Source: Dermatophilaceae bacterium | Lineage (GTDB): Bacteria; Actinomycetota; Actinomycetes; Actinomycetales; Dermatophilaceae | Assembly (NCBI GenBank): GCA_014377705.1 | Contig: JACMPC010000079.1 | Span: forward strand, 1 to 34,289 | Length of the DNA stretch: 34,289 bases | Direction: 5' to 3' | Position numbers and translations under genes: made by a program | Notes under the pieces: generated by a model | Seen by the model: only the letters and a program-made list of their open reading frames with translations | Databases searched by the model: none | What the model was told of the DNA's origin: nothing | Shown: one piece after another, positions 9,295 to 18,844 of the stretch | How positions within the stretch are numbered: position 1 is the first letter of the stretch | Layout: every line of letters begins with the position of its first letter

Positions 9295-9333
9295 ATGAGA
9301 CAACGCCCGTACGTGAATGGCCTCACCTCATGA
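9295..9333 (+). CDS. 12-residue leader ORF overlapping the S4 gene
   Basis: ATG at 9295 opens a 12-codon frame (MRQRPYVNGLTS) whose TGA (9331-9333) overlaps the ATG of the S4 gene (9330) as ATGA. CACAAT at 9283-9288 sits 6 bp before it, so the small ORF could be translated from a leaderless mRNA. The S4 gene has no visible Shine-Dalgarno, so it may depend on ribosomes terminating here. It is short enough to be chance. Confidence 0.4.
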   Translation: MRQRPYVNGLTS

Positions 9334-9551
9334 GCGACATCATCGTCATACCCATCACCGGCGAGATGATCCGGCTCGGTCAGCTCCTGAAGCTCGCCGG
9401 GGTGGTCGATGACGGAGCGCAGGCCCGGACCCTGATCGAGGACGGTGGGGTGAGCGTGGACGGCGAGATCGATCGCCGGCGCGGCCGCCAGGTCCGACCC
9501 GGCGCGAGCGTCAAGCTCCGCGAGACGACGATCCGAGTCACGTTCGGCTGA
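9330..9551 (+). CDS. S4-domain RNA-binding protein (YbcJ-like)
   Basis: A 73-residue protein consisting almost entirely of one S4 fold: IRLGQLLKLAGVVDDGAQAR followed by LIEDGGVSVDGEIDRRRGRQV, the helix-loop-strand pattern that binds structured RNA in ribosomal protein S4, pseudouridine synthases and YbcJ. No catalytic domain is attached. Its target is probably rRNA or tRNA, which is not shown by sequence. No Shine-Dalgarno precedes the ATG; the start overlaps a 12-codon ORF. It follows whiB3 by 66 bp and converges on the PAS-protein gene. Confidence 0.85.
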   Translation: MSDIIVIPITGEMIRLGQLLKLAGVVDDGAQARTLIEDGGVSVDGEIDRRRGRQVRPGASVKLRETTIRVTFG

Positions 9552-9566
9552 CAGCGGCTGAACGGG

Positions 9567-11771
9567 TCAGTTGCGCTCCCGCCCGATCGCTGTCGAGCCG
9601 ACGATCGCGCCGCCGGGGTCACGGACCGGCGCAACAGTGATCAAGACCGGGAACACTGTCCCGTCCTTGCGCAGTCGCACGGTCTCCAAGCCCCTCACGA
9701 CCTGGCCCGCGCTGACCCTGGCCAGGATGGCGGCGACCTCGTCTGCCCGATCATCGGGAATCACGAACCCGATGGACCTGCCGAGGACCTCGTCTGCCGA
9801 GTAGCCATGCATCCTGGTCGCGGCCGGGTTCCAGCTCGTGACGACCCCGTCGAGCGTGGTGCCGATGATCGCCTCGTCGATGAACTCGACCATGGACGCT
9901 ACCTCCTGGACCGCCTCGTCCCTCAGCAGGTGCTCGGTCACGTCGCGGGCGACCGCCAGCACGCCGAGCACGTTCCCGGCGCTGTCACGGTATGCCGAGG
10001 CGTTGCACAGGACTCTGGTGAGGCTGCCGTTGCGGTGCCGCACGGTCAGCGGGGCGTTGACGACCGACTCTTGCGCGAGCACCCGCCGGAGGACCTCGCT
10101 GGCCGAGTCGGGTTCGGTGACGTACTGGGTGAAGTCGCTGCCACTGAGCTCGTCTCGGGAGAGCCCGATGATCTTGACCGCGGCCTCGTTGAGGTCGCTG
10201 ATGCTGCCGTCCGGGCCGACCATTATCAGCGGGTCCAGTGCGGCCTCGATCAGGCTCCGCGCGTACTGCGCCGCGTGCTCCTGCTCGGTCCGGTCACGAA
10301 GGATCACGGATGCGCCGACCGGCGCACCGTTTTCGTCGCGGATCGGTGAGACGGTGATCGAAACCGGGAACACCGTTCCGTCCTTTCGGACAAGCCTCGT
10401 CTCAGAGCATTCCGCGAACTGGCCGGCCTCGATCCGGGCCAGTCCGGCAGGGATTTCGTCAGACCGACCCGGGGGTATGAGGCAGAGGGCGGGCTCGCCG
10501 ATCATCTCCGCGCTGGAATAGCCGAACATGCTCTCGGCGGCCGGATTCCAGCTCATGATCGTGCCGTCGAGCCTGCGGCCGATGATGGCATCGCCCGAGC
10601 TCTCGACGATTGCCGCCAGCCGCTGGGCGATCTCGAGCCGACCCCAGTATGCCGTCATGTCGTGGTGGATCGCGGAGGTGCCGACGATCGCGCCGCCGGT
10701 GTCACGGATCGGCGAGATGGTGAGCGAGACCGGGAACTCGGTCCCGTCCCTGCGGACCCGTACCGTCTCGAAGTCCTCGACCGCCTGACCCTCGTTGATC
10801 CTGCCCAGGATGGTGGCGATCTCAAGGGTCCGACCGCTGGGGATCACGAGCCTGATGGACTTGCCGACGATCTCCCGGCCGGAGTAGCCATACATCGCCT
10901 CGGCGGCCGGGTTCCAGCTTGTGATGATGCCGTCGAGCGAGCCGCTGATGATGGCATCGTGCGAACTGTCAACGATCGCAGCCATCCGCTGGGCGGCCTC
11001 CAACGCCTTCCGCTGCTCGGTCACGTCGCGGCAGATCACCGAAACGCCCACGATCGCGCCGTCCTCGTCACGGATCGGTGCCATGGTGATCGAGGCCGGG
11101 AACACCGTCCCGTCTCTGCGGGCCCGCACGGTCTCGAGGCGTTCGACAGCCTGTCCGGCTTTGAGCCTAGCCAGGCAGTCCTTGAGCTCGCTGGCTCGAT
11201 GTTGGAGACTGAGCCGGCCGACATACGTGCCGATGATCTCCTGGCTGGGGTAGCCGTACATCCTCTCGGCGGCCGGGTTCCAGCTCGTGACGACCCCCTC
11301 GAGGGTGCTGCCGATGATGGCATCATCGGAGAACTCGACGATCGCCGCGGTCAGCTGAGCGCCCTCGACGGCACGCCTCTGCTTGATCACGTCGCGCCTC
11401 GCGGTGATCACCAGCAGAACGTCCCCGGTGTCGATGCTGGACATGCTGATGTTGACCGAGAGGTCCCTGCCGTCCCGCATCCTTGCGGTCAGCTCCAGAT
11501 CCAGCCCGCTGGACCGGGTCCTGGGATCGGTGAAGTAGTCCTCCCGATGCTGCGCGTACACCACGTAGAGAGTCTCGGGAACCAGAATATCGATGTGCCG
11601 CCCGATCAGCTGGTCGCGGTCGTAGCCGAACAGCGCCTCCGTCTGCCGGTTGACGAACCGGATCACACCCTCTTGGTCCATCCCCACCAGGGCGTCGGGC
11701 ACCGCCTCCAGCAAGCTCTCCAACTTCGTCGTCCTCGAACGCACTTGGTACCTCCAGCTCAGCCGCACCAT
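9567..11771 (-). CDS. multi-PAS domain protein without output domain
   Basis: About 734 residues from the ATG at 11771 (a TTG at 11798 would add nine). I count six PAS/PAC units in tandem, each about 110-120 residues. Four of them (second, third, fourth, sixth) share the motif TSWNPAAE/SWNPAAE and a PAC half of the form DGTVFPVSIT..PIRD..GAIVG, so they look like duplicates. The first and fifth are more diverged. The chain ends a few residues after the last PAC, with no histidine kinase, GGDEF, phosphatase or DNA-binding domain, and the convergent S4 gene 15 bp away leaves no room for one. No membrane segment is evident. It probably senses a ligand or redox state and signals by protein contact; partner and ligand are unknown. 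Confidence 0.85.
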   Translation of the reverse strand: MVRLSWRYQVRSRTTKLESLLEAVPDALVGMDQEGVIRFVNRQTEALFGYDRDQLIGRHIDILVPETLYVVYAQHREDYFTDPRTRSSGLDLELTARMRDGRDLSVNISMSSIDTGDVLLVITARRDVIKQRRAVEGAQLTAAIVEFSDDAIIGSTLEGVVTSWNPAAERMYGYPSQEIIGTYVGRLSLQHRASELKDCLARLKAGQAVERLETVRARRDGTVFPASITMAPIRDEDGAIVGVSVICRDVTEQRKALEAAQRMAAIVDSSHDAIISGSLDGIITSWNPAAEAMYGYSGREIVGKSIRLVIPSGRTLEIATILGRINEGQAVEDFETVRVRRDGTEFPVSLTISPIRDTGGAIVGTSAIHHDMTAYWGRLEIAQRLAAIVESSGDAIIGRRLDGTIMSWNPAAESMFGYSSAEMIGEPALCLIPPGRSDEIPAGLARIEAGQFAECSETRLVRKDGTVFPVSITVSPIRDENGAPVGASVILRDRTEQEHAAQYARSLIEAALDPLIMVGPDGSISDLNEAAVKIIGLSRDELSGSDFTQYVTEPDSASEVLRRVLAQESVVNAPLTVRHRNGSLTRVLCNASAYRDSAGNVLGVLAVARDVTEHLLRDEAVQEVASMVEFIDEAIIGTTLDGVVTSWNPAATRMHGYSADEVLGRSIGFVIPDDRADEVAAILARVSAGQVVRGLETVRLRKDGTVFPVLITVAPVRDPGGAIVGSTAIGRERN

Positions 11772-11788
11772 TGCCAAGGACTTCGCAG

Positions 11789-11818
11789 AATATAACAACT
11801 ATGACGAGGCCATAACAA
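11789..11818 (-). promoter_or_regulatory. promoter of the PAS-protein gene
   Basis: Minus-strand TTGTTA (11813-11818) and TATATT (11789-11794) are spaced by 18 bp, and transcription would begin near 11782. That leaves about 11 nt before the ATG at 11771 and places the upstream TTG (11798) outside the transcript, favouring the ATG. This AT-rich patch stands out locally. Confidence 0.5.
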
Positions 11819-11839
11819 ATCTTTACCGTGCCCATATTC

Positions 11840-11853
11840 GGTAAGCGCTTACC
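11840..11853. promoter_or_regulatory. 14-bp perfect palindrome, LacI-type operator shape
   Basis: GGTAAGCGCTTACC is a perfect palindrome with the central CG typical of LacI/GalR-family operators and the cre core. It lies about 20 bp upstream of the PAS-gene -35. A further TTTACCG at 11823-11829 is complementary to CGGTAA at its left edge. No LacI-family gene is in the window. Confidence 0.5.
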
Positions 11854-11904
11854 AAAACTCCGGCCACGTCTTCCGCGGATCTGGTGACGCTGCTGCCGGC
11901 ACAG

Positions 11905-11937
11905 CGAAGGCCGCAACACCTGGGGCTGCGGCCTTCG
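11905..11937 (-). terminator. groEL1 terminator hairpin
   Basis: Perfect 11-bp arms (cgaaggccgca and its complement) enclose an 11-base loop, starting 18 bp after the groEL stop. There is no U-tract, as is common for actinobacterial terminators. It separates groEL1 from the co-directional PAS gene. Confidence 0.75.
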
Positions 11938-11955
11938 TCGAGCTACTGGCGTTGG

Positions 11956-13581
<1,626 letters not shown>

Positions 13582-13604
13582 CTAACTACGAACGGTTCTT
13601 GGGT

Positions 13605-13630
13605 GCTGCCTGGCTTATGCCGGAGGCAGC
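13605..13630 (-). other. hairpin upstream of groEL1 start
   Basis: Arms gctgcct (13605-13611) and aggcagc (13624-13630) pair perfectly. An inner GGC/GCC closes a TTAT loop, with a two-base bulge. It lies about 33 nt before the groEL1 ATG in the groES-groEL mRNA and could mark an RNA processing site or affect translation. Confidence 0.45.
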
Positions 13631-13727
13631 AGGAGCGACATACGGGCTGGCATGCGCTCTGATCTGGGTCGTGCGGGCTAACGGACCACGAACTGCAGAG
13701 TGTGGGCTGAGGCAGCCGGATGACGGT

Positions 13728-13766
13728 GCCCCGGCACGACCCTGCGAGAGGGTGCGTGGCCGGGGC
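13728..13766 (-). other. long stable hairpin just after groES
   Basis: Arms gccccggc (13728-13735) and gccggggc (13759-13766) pair perfectly. Inside, acg/cgt and accct/agggt continue the stem, with two single-base bulges and a five-base loop, for about 16 paired bases. It begins 21 nt after the groES stop. It could act as a partial terminator or a 3' stabiliser that sets the groES:groEL ratio. Confidence 0.6.
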
Positions 13767-13787
13767 TCGTCATACGCGAAGCTGAGA

Positions 13788-14084
13788 TCAGCGGGTAACG
13801 ATCGCGAGGACGTCGCGGGCAGACAGGATGAGGTACTCCTCACCGTCGTACTTGACCTCGGTGCCGCCGTACTTGCTGTAGATGACCTTGTCGCCGACGG
13901 CAACGTCGAGCGGAACGCGGTTGCCGTTGTCGTCGATGCGGCCGGGACCGATCGCCAGGACTTCGCCCTCCTGGGGCTTCTCCTTGGCGGTGTCCGGGAT
14001 CACGAGGCCAGAAGCAGTCATCTGCTCGGCCTCGCTGGACTTGACGACGATGCGGTCTTCGAGGGGCTTGATGGAAACCGACAC
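13788..14084 (-). CDS. groES: 10-kDa co-chaperonin GroES
   Basis: A 98-residue Gro[13 protein letters not shown] at the start, the mobile loop [18 protein letters not shown] (about 20-37) that docks on GroEL, and the roof/strand motif [23 protein letters not shown]. Length is normal. It caps the GroEL cage. The start is a GTG at 14084 with GGGAGG 6-7 bases upstream. The mRNA leader is about 157 nt from the predicted promoter and contains a CIRCE element, so HrcA repression is expected. groEL1 follows after 215 bp. Confidence 0.97.
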   Translation of the reverse strand: MSVSIKPLEDRIVVKSSEAEQMTASGLVIPDTAKEKPQEGEVLAIGPGRIDDNGNRVPLDVAVGDKVIYSKYGGTEVKYDGEEYLILSARDVLAIVTR

Positions 14085-14216
14085 GTGTGACCTCCCCTTC
14101 GGGAATGTCGAAGATGGACAGGAAATTTAAGAGCGCTAATGCGCTCCATGGTGCGTTGAATCAGGCGAGTGGCGGGCTGGCCTCCGTCGCGGGGTCGACC
14201 TGCTCACTGCTCGCGG

Positions 14217-14243
14217 TTAGCACTTGCACATGACGAGTGCTAA
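14217..14243. promoter_or_regulatory. CIRCE element 1 (HrcA operator)
   Basis: TTAGCACTT, nine bases, then GAGTGCTAA: the consensus TTAGCACTC-N9-GAGTGCTAA with one mismatch. It covers the predicted transcription start of groES-groEL1 (about 14241). Confidence 0.93.
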
Positions 14244-14247
14244 TCAG

Positions 14248-14277
14248 AATCTAGGTTGCCGGTTAGCACTCGGTCAA
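14248..14277 (-). promoter_or_regulatory. groES-groEL1 promoter
   Basis: Minus-strand TTGACC (14272-14277) and TAGATT (14248-14253) have an 18-bp spacer and lie between and under the two CIRCE elements. This is a housekeeping-type promoter that HrcA would block. Confidence 0.7.
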
Positions 14278-14289
14278 CTTGAGTGCCAG
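14263..14289. promoter_or_regulatory. CIRCE element 2 (HrcA operator)
   Basis: TTAGCACTC, nine bases, then GAGTGCCAG: the left arm is perfect and the right arm has mismatches in its last three bases. It overlaps the -35 box of the groES promoter. Confidence 0.85.
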
Positions 14290-14374
14290 AAACGGCCTCC
14301 CCCCGACGGGTTTGCGAGGACCGCGGGCGGGTCTGGCGCCCCCCCCGCGAAGGTCGTAGGGGAGGATGTCCACC

Positions 14375-15643
14375 ATGGACCTCGCCTCGATGACCAAGCT
14401 GATCTCTGGCGAGGGCTGGGGTCTGCTGCAGTCTCTTCCCCCGTATGACGAGTCGACTGTTTTGTCGCTGGGCGAGGGGCTGCGGGCGGCCGGGTTCGAC
14501 ACCGACCTGGTCGCGGCGGCCCTGACCCAGTCCCGCCTGCGGGCCAAGGGACGTGAGAAGTTCGGGGAGTTCGCGGACGGGATGCTGTTCACCGCCGACG
14601 GCCTGGAACAGGCCACCAGGCTGGAGATCGCGGCCAGGCATGCCCAGCGCTTCCGTGGGGCCGGGGTCCGTCAGGTGTTCGACCTCACCTGCGGTATCGG
14701 CTCCGACGCCATGGCCATCGCGGGTCTGGACATGGCGGTGACTGCCATCGAGGCAGACGAGGTCACCGCGACGGTGGCCGGGGTCAACCTACGCCACTGG
14801 CCGGGGGCCTCTGCGTTCATCGGCACCGCCGAAGGAACCCAGCTGCCCGCCGGGGAGGGTGCCCGGCATGCCGGAGCCTGGCTCGACCCAGCCCGGCGCA
14901 CCCCCGGCGTCACCGATGCCCGCGGCAAGACCCGGCGCGTGTTCAGGCTGGACGCCATCTCGCCGTCGTGGTCCACGGTGCAGTCCATCGCGCAGTCGCT
15001 GCCGGCCACCGGGGCCAAGCTCTCTCCATCCTTCCCTCACGCGGCGATTCCGGCAGGCACCGAGGCACAGTGGACGTCATTGGGCGGCGAGGTGCTGGAG
15101 TGCGCGATCTGGTGGGGACCGCTGGTGAGCCGCGCCGGGCGCTCTGCCCTGGTGATCGGTTCCCAGGGGAAGTCGTGGACCGTGCGTGAGGCCGACACCG
15201 AAAATGGCATCAATAACAAGGATGACAAGGGTGGCAAGGGTGGGGGCGCGGCTCCGGTGGCGTCATCGCTGGGGCAGATCGGCTCCTGGCTGTACGAGCC
15301 CGACCGGGCCGTCATCCGGGCCGGGCTGACCGGGGCGCTGACCTCCGCGGTGGACGGCTTCGAGCTCGACTCCGGCGTGGGGTACGTGACCTCGGAGCGT
15401 TGCGTCGACGTCGGATACGCCCGGCGGTTCGCCGTGACCGAGTCCATGCCGCTGAACGTCAAGGCGCTGCGGGCATGGCTGCGGGACCGCGACGTCGGCC
15501 GGGTGACGATCAAGAAGCGCGGGGTGGTGCTGAACGCCGACGAGCTGCGCCGTCAGCTTCGGCTGTCCGGGTCGGTCGAGATGACCCTGGTACTGACCCG
15601 GGTGAAGAACCAGCAGGTATGCCTGGTCGTCCGCCCGGTCTGA
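14375..15643 (+). CDS. class I SAM-dependent methyltransferase with THUMP-like domain
   Basis: About 422 residues. SAM-binding motif I is VFDLTCGIGSDAMAIA, followed by the acidic end of strand 2 (AIEADEVT) and a motif IV-like WLDPARRTPG. The C-terminal part resembles the THUMP-like domain found in an uncharacterised actinobacterial methyltransferase family. The target is probably RNA, which is inference. A Gly/Lys/Asp low-complexity insert (NNKDDKGGKGGG) sits about two thirds along. ATGs occur at 14366 and 14375; GGGGAGG at 14359-14365 abuts the first, so 14375, nine bases away, is preferred. The gene is divergent from groES and ends 4 bp from the convergent menC stop. Confidence 0.82.
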   Translation: MDLASMTKLISGEGWGLLQSLPPYDESTVLSLGEGLRAAGFDTDLVAAALTQSRLRAKGREKFGEFADGMLFTADGLEQATRLEIAARHAQRFRGAGVRQVFDLTCGIGSDAMAIAGLDMAVTAIEADEVTATVAGVNLRHWPGASAFIGTAEGTQLPAGEGARHAGAWLDPARRTPGVTDARGKTRRVFRLDAISPSWSTVQSIAQSLPATGAKLSPSFPHAAIPAGTEAQWTSLGGEVLECAIWWGPLVSRAGRSALVIGSQGKSWTVREADTENGINNKDDKGGKGGGAAPVASSLGQIGSWLYEPDRAVIRAGLTGALTSAVDGFELDSGVGYVTSERCVDVGYARRFAVTESMPLNVKALRAWLRDRDVGRVTIKKRGVVLNADELRRQLRLSGSVEMTLVLTRVKNQQVCLVVRPV

Positions 15644-15647
15644 GCTG

Positions 15648-16646
15648 TCACCGAGCCAGGAGAGCGTGGCAGCGAACGATCCGCTCACGCCACCACTGCT
15701 CCCGGCTGGCGGGGGCCCGCCAGCGCTCCAGCAGGTCCCCGTCAACGTCCAGGTTACGCAAGGCGATCGAGCCGGCCAGCGGAACTAGAGAGTCATCGGT
15801 GACATCGCCGGTCAGCAGCTCCACCGTGCCGAGACCGCAGGCGAACGGCAGCTCGGGAAGGACCGCGGCCAGCGCGAGACCGGCGCGGATACCGGCGCTG
15901 GTGTCCAGGGCGCTGGAGACCACCGTCGGCAGCCCACACTCCTGGGCGATCGCGAGCGCGGAACGCACTCCCCCCAGCGGCGCCACCTTCACCACGATGA
16001 CATCAGCGGCCTCCTGCCGGACGACCCGGATCGGGTCGGAAGACCGCCGGATCGACTCGTCAGCCGCCACGAGGACGCCAATGCCGTTGTGTGCCAGGGC
16101 AACTCGCAGAGCCGCCAGGTCTTCGACAGTGGCACAGGGCTGCTCGGCATACTCCAGGTTGTAGGCAGATAGCCGGCGCAGCGCGTCCACCGCCTCGTCG
16201 ACTGCCCAGCCTCCGTTGGCGTCCACCCGGATCCGCGCCTGTGACCCCATCACGGCGCGTACCGCGGCAACGCGGTCGACATCGTCCTGGGATCGCTGGC
16301 CCGCCTCGGCGACCTTGACCTTGGCCGTCGCGCACCCGTCATACCGGGCCAGGATGCCGGCGACCTCACTGGCTGGGACCGCGGGCACCGTCGCGTTGAC
16401 CGGCACCGACCCGCGTACCGGGTCCGGCCAGCCGAGCCACCCGGCCTCGATGGCAGCCGCGAGCCAGCGGGAGGACTCAGGATCGTCGTACTCAGGGAAC
16501 GGCGCGAACTCGCCCCAGCCCTTCGGTCCGCGGATCAGCGCGGCCTCGCGCACCATCACGTTCCTGAACCTGACCCGCATCGGGATCTGTACCACGGACA
16601 GCGTGGCGAGCACTTCAGCGAGGGCGGGCGTCGGCGGCAATGTCAT
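15648..16646 (-). CDS. menC: o-succinylbenzoate synthase
   Basis: About 332 residues, enolase superfamily. It dehydrates SHCHC to o-succinylbenzoate in menaquinone synthesis. The catalytic residues are visible in order: the KxK lysine pair in TAKVKVAE, then metal ligands in RVDANGGW (Asp), YAEQPC (Glu) and AADES (Asp), and the second-side Lys in VIVVKVAPLGG. The frame is open upstream of the ATG at 16646, but MTLPPTPALAEVL is the sensible start, with AGGA just before it. This ATG overlaps an in-frame ATG of the divergent menB by two bases, so the two genes share a very compact control region. Confidence 0.92.
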   Translation of the reverse strand: MTLPPTPALAEVLATLSVVQIPMRVRFRNVMVREAALIRGPKGWGEFAPFPEYDDPESSRWLAAAIEAGWLGWPDPVRGSVPVNATVPAVPASEVAGILARYDGCATAKVKVAEAGQRSQDDVDRVAAVRAVMGSQARIRVDANGGWAVDEAVDALRRLSAYNLEYAEQPCATVEDLAALRVALAHNGIGVLVAADESIRRSSDPIRVVRQEAADVIVVKVAPLGGVRSALAIAQECGLPTVVSSALDTSAGIRAGLALAAVLPELPFACGLGTVELLTGDVTDDSLVPLAGSIALRNLDVDGDLLERWRAPASREQWWRERIVRCHALLAR

Positions 16647-16652
16647 GAGTCC

Positions 16653-16658
16653 TATTCT
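16653..16658 (+). promoter_or_regulatory. -10 box for menB (probable leaderless start)
   Basis: TATTCT is followed by seven bases and then GTG at 16666, in frame with menB. Transcription would start at that codon, which argues against the upstream in-frame ATG at 16645. Confidence 0.45.
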
Positions 16659-16665
16659 CGCTGAG

Positions 16666-17601
16666 GTGAGCGAAAAGAGCGTGAGCGAGACCTTCGACCC
16701 GAGCGCCTGGACCGTCGTGGACGGCTTCGACCTGACAGACGTCACCTACCACCGGTGCATCCTGGACGGGCCCGCGAACGGAACCGTGCGCATCGCCTTC
16801 AACCGCCCGGAGGTGCGCAACGCCTTCCGCCCGCACACGGTCGACGAGCTGTACCGCGCCCTGGACCACGCGCGGATGTCCGCCGACGTCGGCACCGTGC
16901 TGCTGACCGGCAACGGTCCCAGCGCCAAGGATGGCGGCCGGGCCTTCTGTTCCGGCGGGGACCAGCGGATCCGGGGGCGAAGCGGATACCAGTATGCCGA
17001 CGGCGAGACCGCCGGCACGGTTGACGCCGCCCGGGTTCGGGCCGAAGGCGGGCGGCTGCACATCCTGGAGGTGCAGCGACTCATCCGCACCATGCCCAAG
17101 GTCGTCATCGCCGTGGTCAACGGATGGGCGGCAGGCGGTGGCCACTCCCTGCACGTCGTATGTGACCTGACGATCGCCAGCCGCGAGCACGCCAAGTTCA
17201 AGCAGACCGATGCCGACGTCGGCTCGTTCGACGCAGGCTATGGCTCGGCGTACCTCGCCAAGATGGTCGGGCAGAAGCTCGCCCGCGAGATCTTCTTCCT
17301 CGGACGCACCTACTCGGCGCAGGACATGCAGCGGATGGGCGCGGTCAACATCGTTGCCGACCACGGCGACCTCGAGGCCGAGGCGCTGCAGATGGCCGCG
17401 GAGATCAACGGCAAGAGCCCCACCGCCCAGCGGATGCTCAAGTTCGCGCTGAACCTGACAGATGACGGGCTGATGGGCCAGCAGGTGTTCGCCGGTGAGG
17501 CGACCCGGCTGGCGTACATGACCGACGAGGCGGTGGAGGGCCGGGACTCCTTCCTGGAGAAGCGCGACCCGGACTGGTCCCCCTACCCGTACTACTACTG
17601 A
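16666..17601 (+). CDS. menB: 1,4-dihydroxy-2-naphthoyl-CoA synthase
   Basis: About 311 residues, crotonase fold. It closes the second ring of menaquinone from o-succinylbenzoyl-CoA. Family segments are clear: RIAFNRPEVRNAFRPHTVDEL, the active-site loop FCSGGDQRIRGRSGYQY, the oxyanion region NGWAAGGGHSLHVVCDL, and QTDADVGSFDAGYGSAY, which includes the Asp-Gly-Tyr region involved in substrate binding. The end EKRDPDWSPYPYYY is the usual MenB C-terminus. Starts at ATG 16645, GTG 16666 and GTG 16681 are in frame; 16666 fits the promoter. menE follows after 8 bp. Confidence 0.95.
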   Translation: MSEKSVSETFDPSAWTVVDGFDLTDVTYHRCILDGPANGTVRIAFNRPEVRNAFRPHTVDELYRALDHARMSADVGTVLLTGNGPSAKDGGRAFCSGGDQRIRGRSGYQYADGETAGTVDAARVRAEGGRLHILEVQRLIRTMPKVVIAVVNGWAAGGGHSLHVVCDLTIASREHAKFKQTDADVGSFDAGYGSAYLAKMVGQKLAREIFFLGRTYSAQDMQRMGAVNIVADHGDLEAEALQMAAEINGKSPTAQRMLKFALNLTDDGLMGQQVFAGEATRLAYMTDEAVEGRDSFLEKRDPDWSPYPYYY

Positions 17602-17609
17602 GCGAGGCC

Positions 17610-18791
17610 GTGATGACAAGCTCGAAGAACCGGCTACGCGCCTTGCCCGTCCCCTCCGGCACTGAGGCGCTGAGCGTCCTGACGGACCTGAGGAGAGCGC
17701 TTGACGGTTCCGGCCCCGCCGTGGCCCCGCACGCCATGAGCAGCACCCCGCCGCCGATCCCGGACGACCAGGACGGCCTCCCCGCGGGCCTGGCTCTCAC
17801 CATCGGCACCTCCGGCTCAACCGGGCGCCCCAAGATCGCCATGCTGACCGGCGCCGCCCTGCGCGCCTCGGCCCACTCCACCCATCAAAGCCTCGGCGGC
17901 CCCGGCCAGTGGCTGATGGCCCTGCCCGCCCACCACATCGCCGGGCTCCAGGTCCTGGTCCGGTCAGTGGTCGCGGGCACGACGCCGGTCTGCATGGATC
18001 TGGCGGGAGGCTTCAGCGCCGCCGCCTTCGCCCGCGCCGCCGCCGAGATCGGCCGAGGCACCACGGCCTACACCGCCGTCGTGCCCACCCAGCTGGTCCG
18101 GCTGCTCGTCTCCGCCGAGGGGTGCGAGGCCCTCACCCGGTTCTCGGCCGTTCTGCTGGGCGGCGCGGCCGCACCCGCCAGCCTGCTCGCGCAGGCCCGC
18201 GGCTTCGGGGTCAAGGTGGTGACCACGTACGGCATGAGCGAGACCGCCGGGGGCTGCGTCTACGACGGTCGTGCCCTGGATGTCAGCCAGGTGTGCCTCG
18301 AGGACGACGGCCGGATCCGGCTTGGCGGGGCCACGCTGGCCCAGGGCTACCTCGGCGAGCCGGCGCTCAGCGCAGAGTCCTTCAGCGAAGACCCCGACGG
18401 CGTTCCCTGGTTCCTCACGGACGACGTCGGCCACTTCGACGACCAGGGCTCTCTGGTGGTGGATGGCCGCATCGACGACCTGATCAATACCGGTGGCCTG
18501 AAGGTGGTTCCGCATCTGGTCGAAGCGGCGCTCGGCCAGCTCGACTGCGTCACCGAGGCGATCGTGGTCGGCAGACCTGACCCCGAGTGGGGCCAGGTCA
18601 TCTGTGCTGCAGTCGTTGTCAGGCAGGGGTATTCGCCGCCGAACCTTGACGAGGTGCGCGACAAGCTGCGCGGCATGCTGCCTGGTCATGCCCTGCCCCG
18701 GCGGCTGGCGACCGTTGCTGAGCTCCCTCTGCGAGGCCCGGGCAAGCCGGATCGGGCCGCGGTTCGGACATTGTTCGACCACAGCGCCTGA
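17610..18791 (+). CDS. menE: o-succinylbenzoate-CoA ligase
   Basis: About 393 residues, ANL superfamily of AMP-forming acyl-CoA ligases. It activates o-succinylbenzoate with ATP and CoA for MenB. The P-loop TSGSTGRPK is at residues 67-75, followed by TTYGMSETAGG (adenylate site) and the hinge region WFLTDDVGHFDDQG, VDGRIDDLINTGG. The C-terminal catalytic Lys lies in GPGKPDR. It lacks the usual N-terminal segment of longer ANL enzymes, as is normal for actinobacterial MenE. GTG 17610 and ATG 17613 are adjacent starts. It is in operon with menB, 8 bp upstream. Confidence 0.93.
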   Translation: MMTSSKNRLRALPVPSGTEALSVLTDLRRALDGSGPAVAPHAMSSTPPPIPDDQDGLPAGLALTIGTSGSTGRPKIAMLTGAALRASAHSTHQSLGGPGQWLMALPAHHIAGLQVLVRSVVAGTTPVCMDLAGGFSAAAFARAAAEIGRGTTAYTAVVPTQLVRLLVSAEGCEALTRFSAVLLGGAAAPASLLAQARGFGVKVVTTYGMSETAGGCVYDGRALDVSQVCLEDDGRIRLGGATLAQGYLGEPALSAESFSEDPDGVPWFLTDDVGHFDDQGSLVVDGRIDDLINTGGLKVVPHLVEAALGQLDCVTEAIVVGRPDPEWGQVICAAVVVRQGYSPPNLDEVRDKLRGMLPGHALPRRLATVAELPLRGPGKPDRAAVRTLFDHSA

Positions 18792-18844
18792 GCCGTGACA
18801 AAATCAGCAGAGACCACATCAGACAATCAGGCAGGGAGGTCAGG

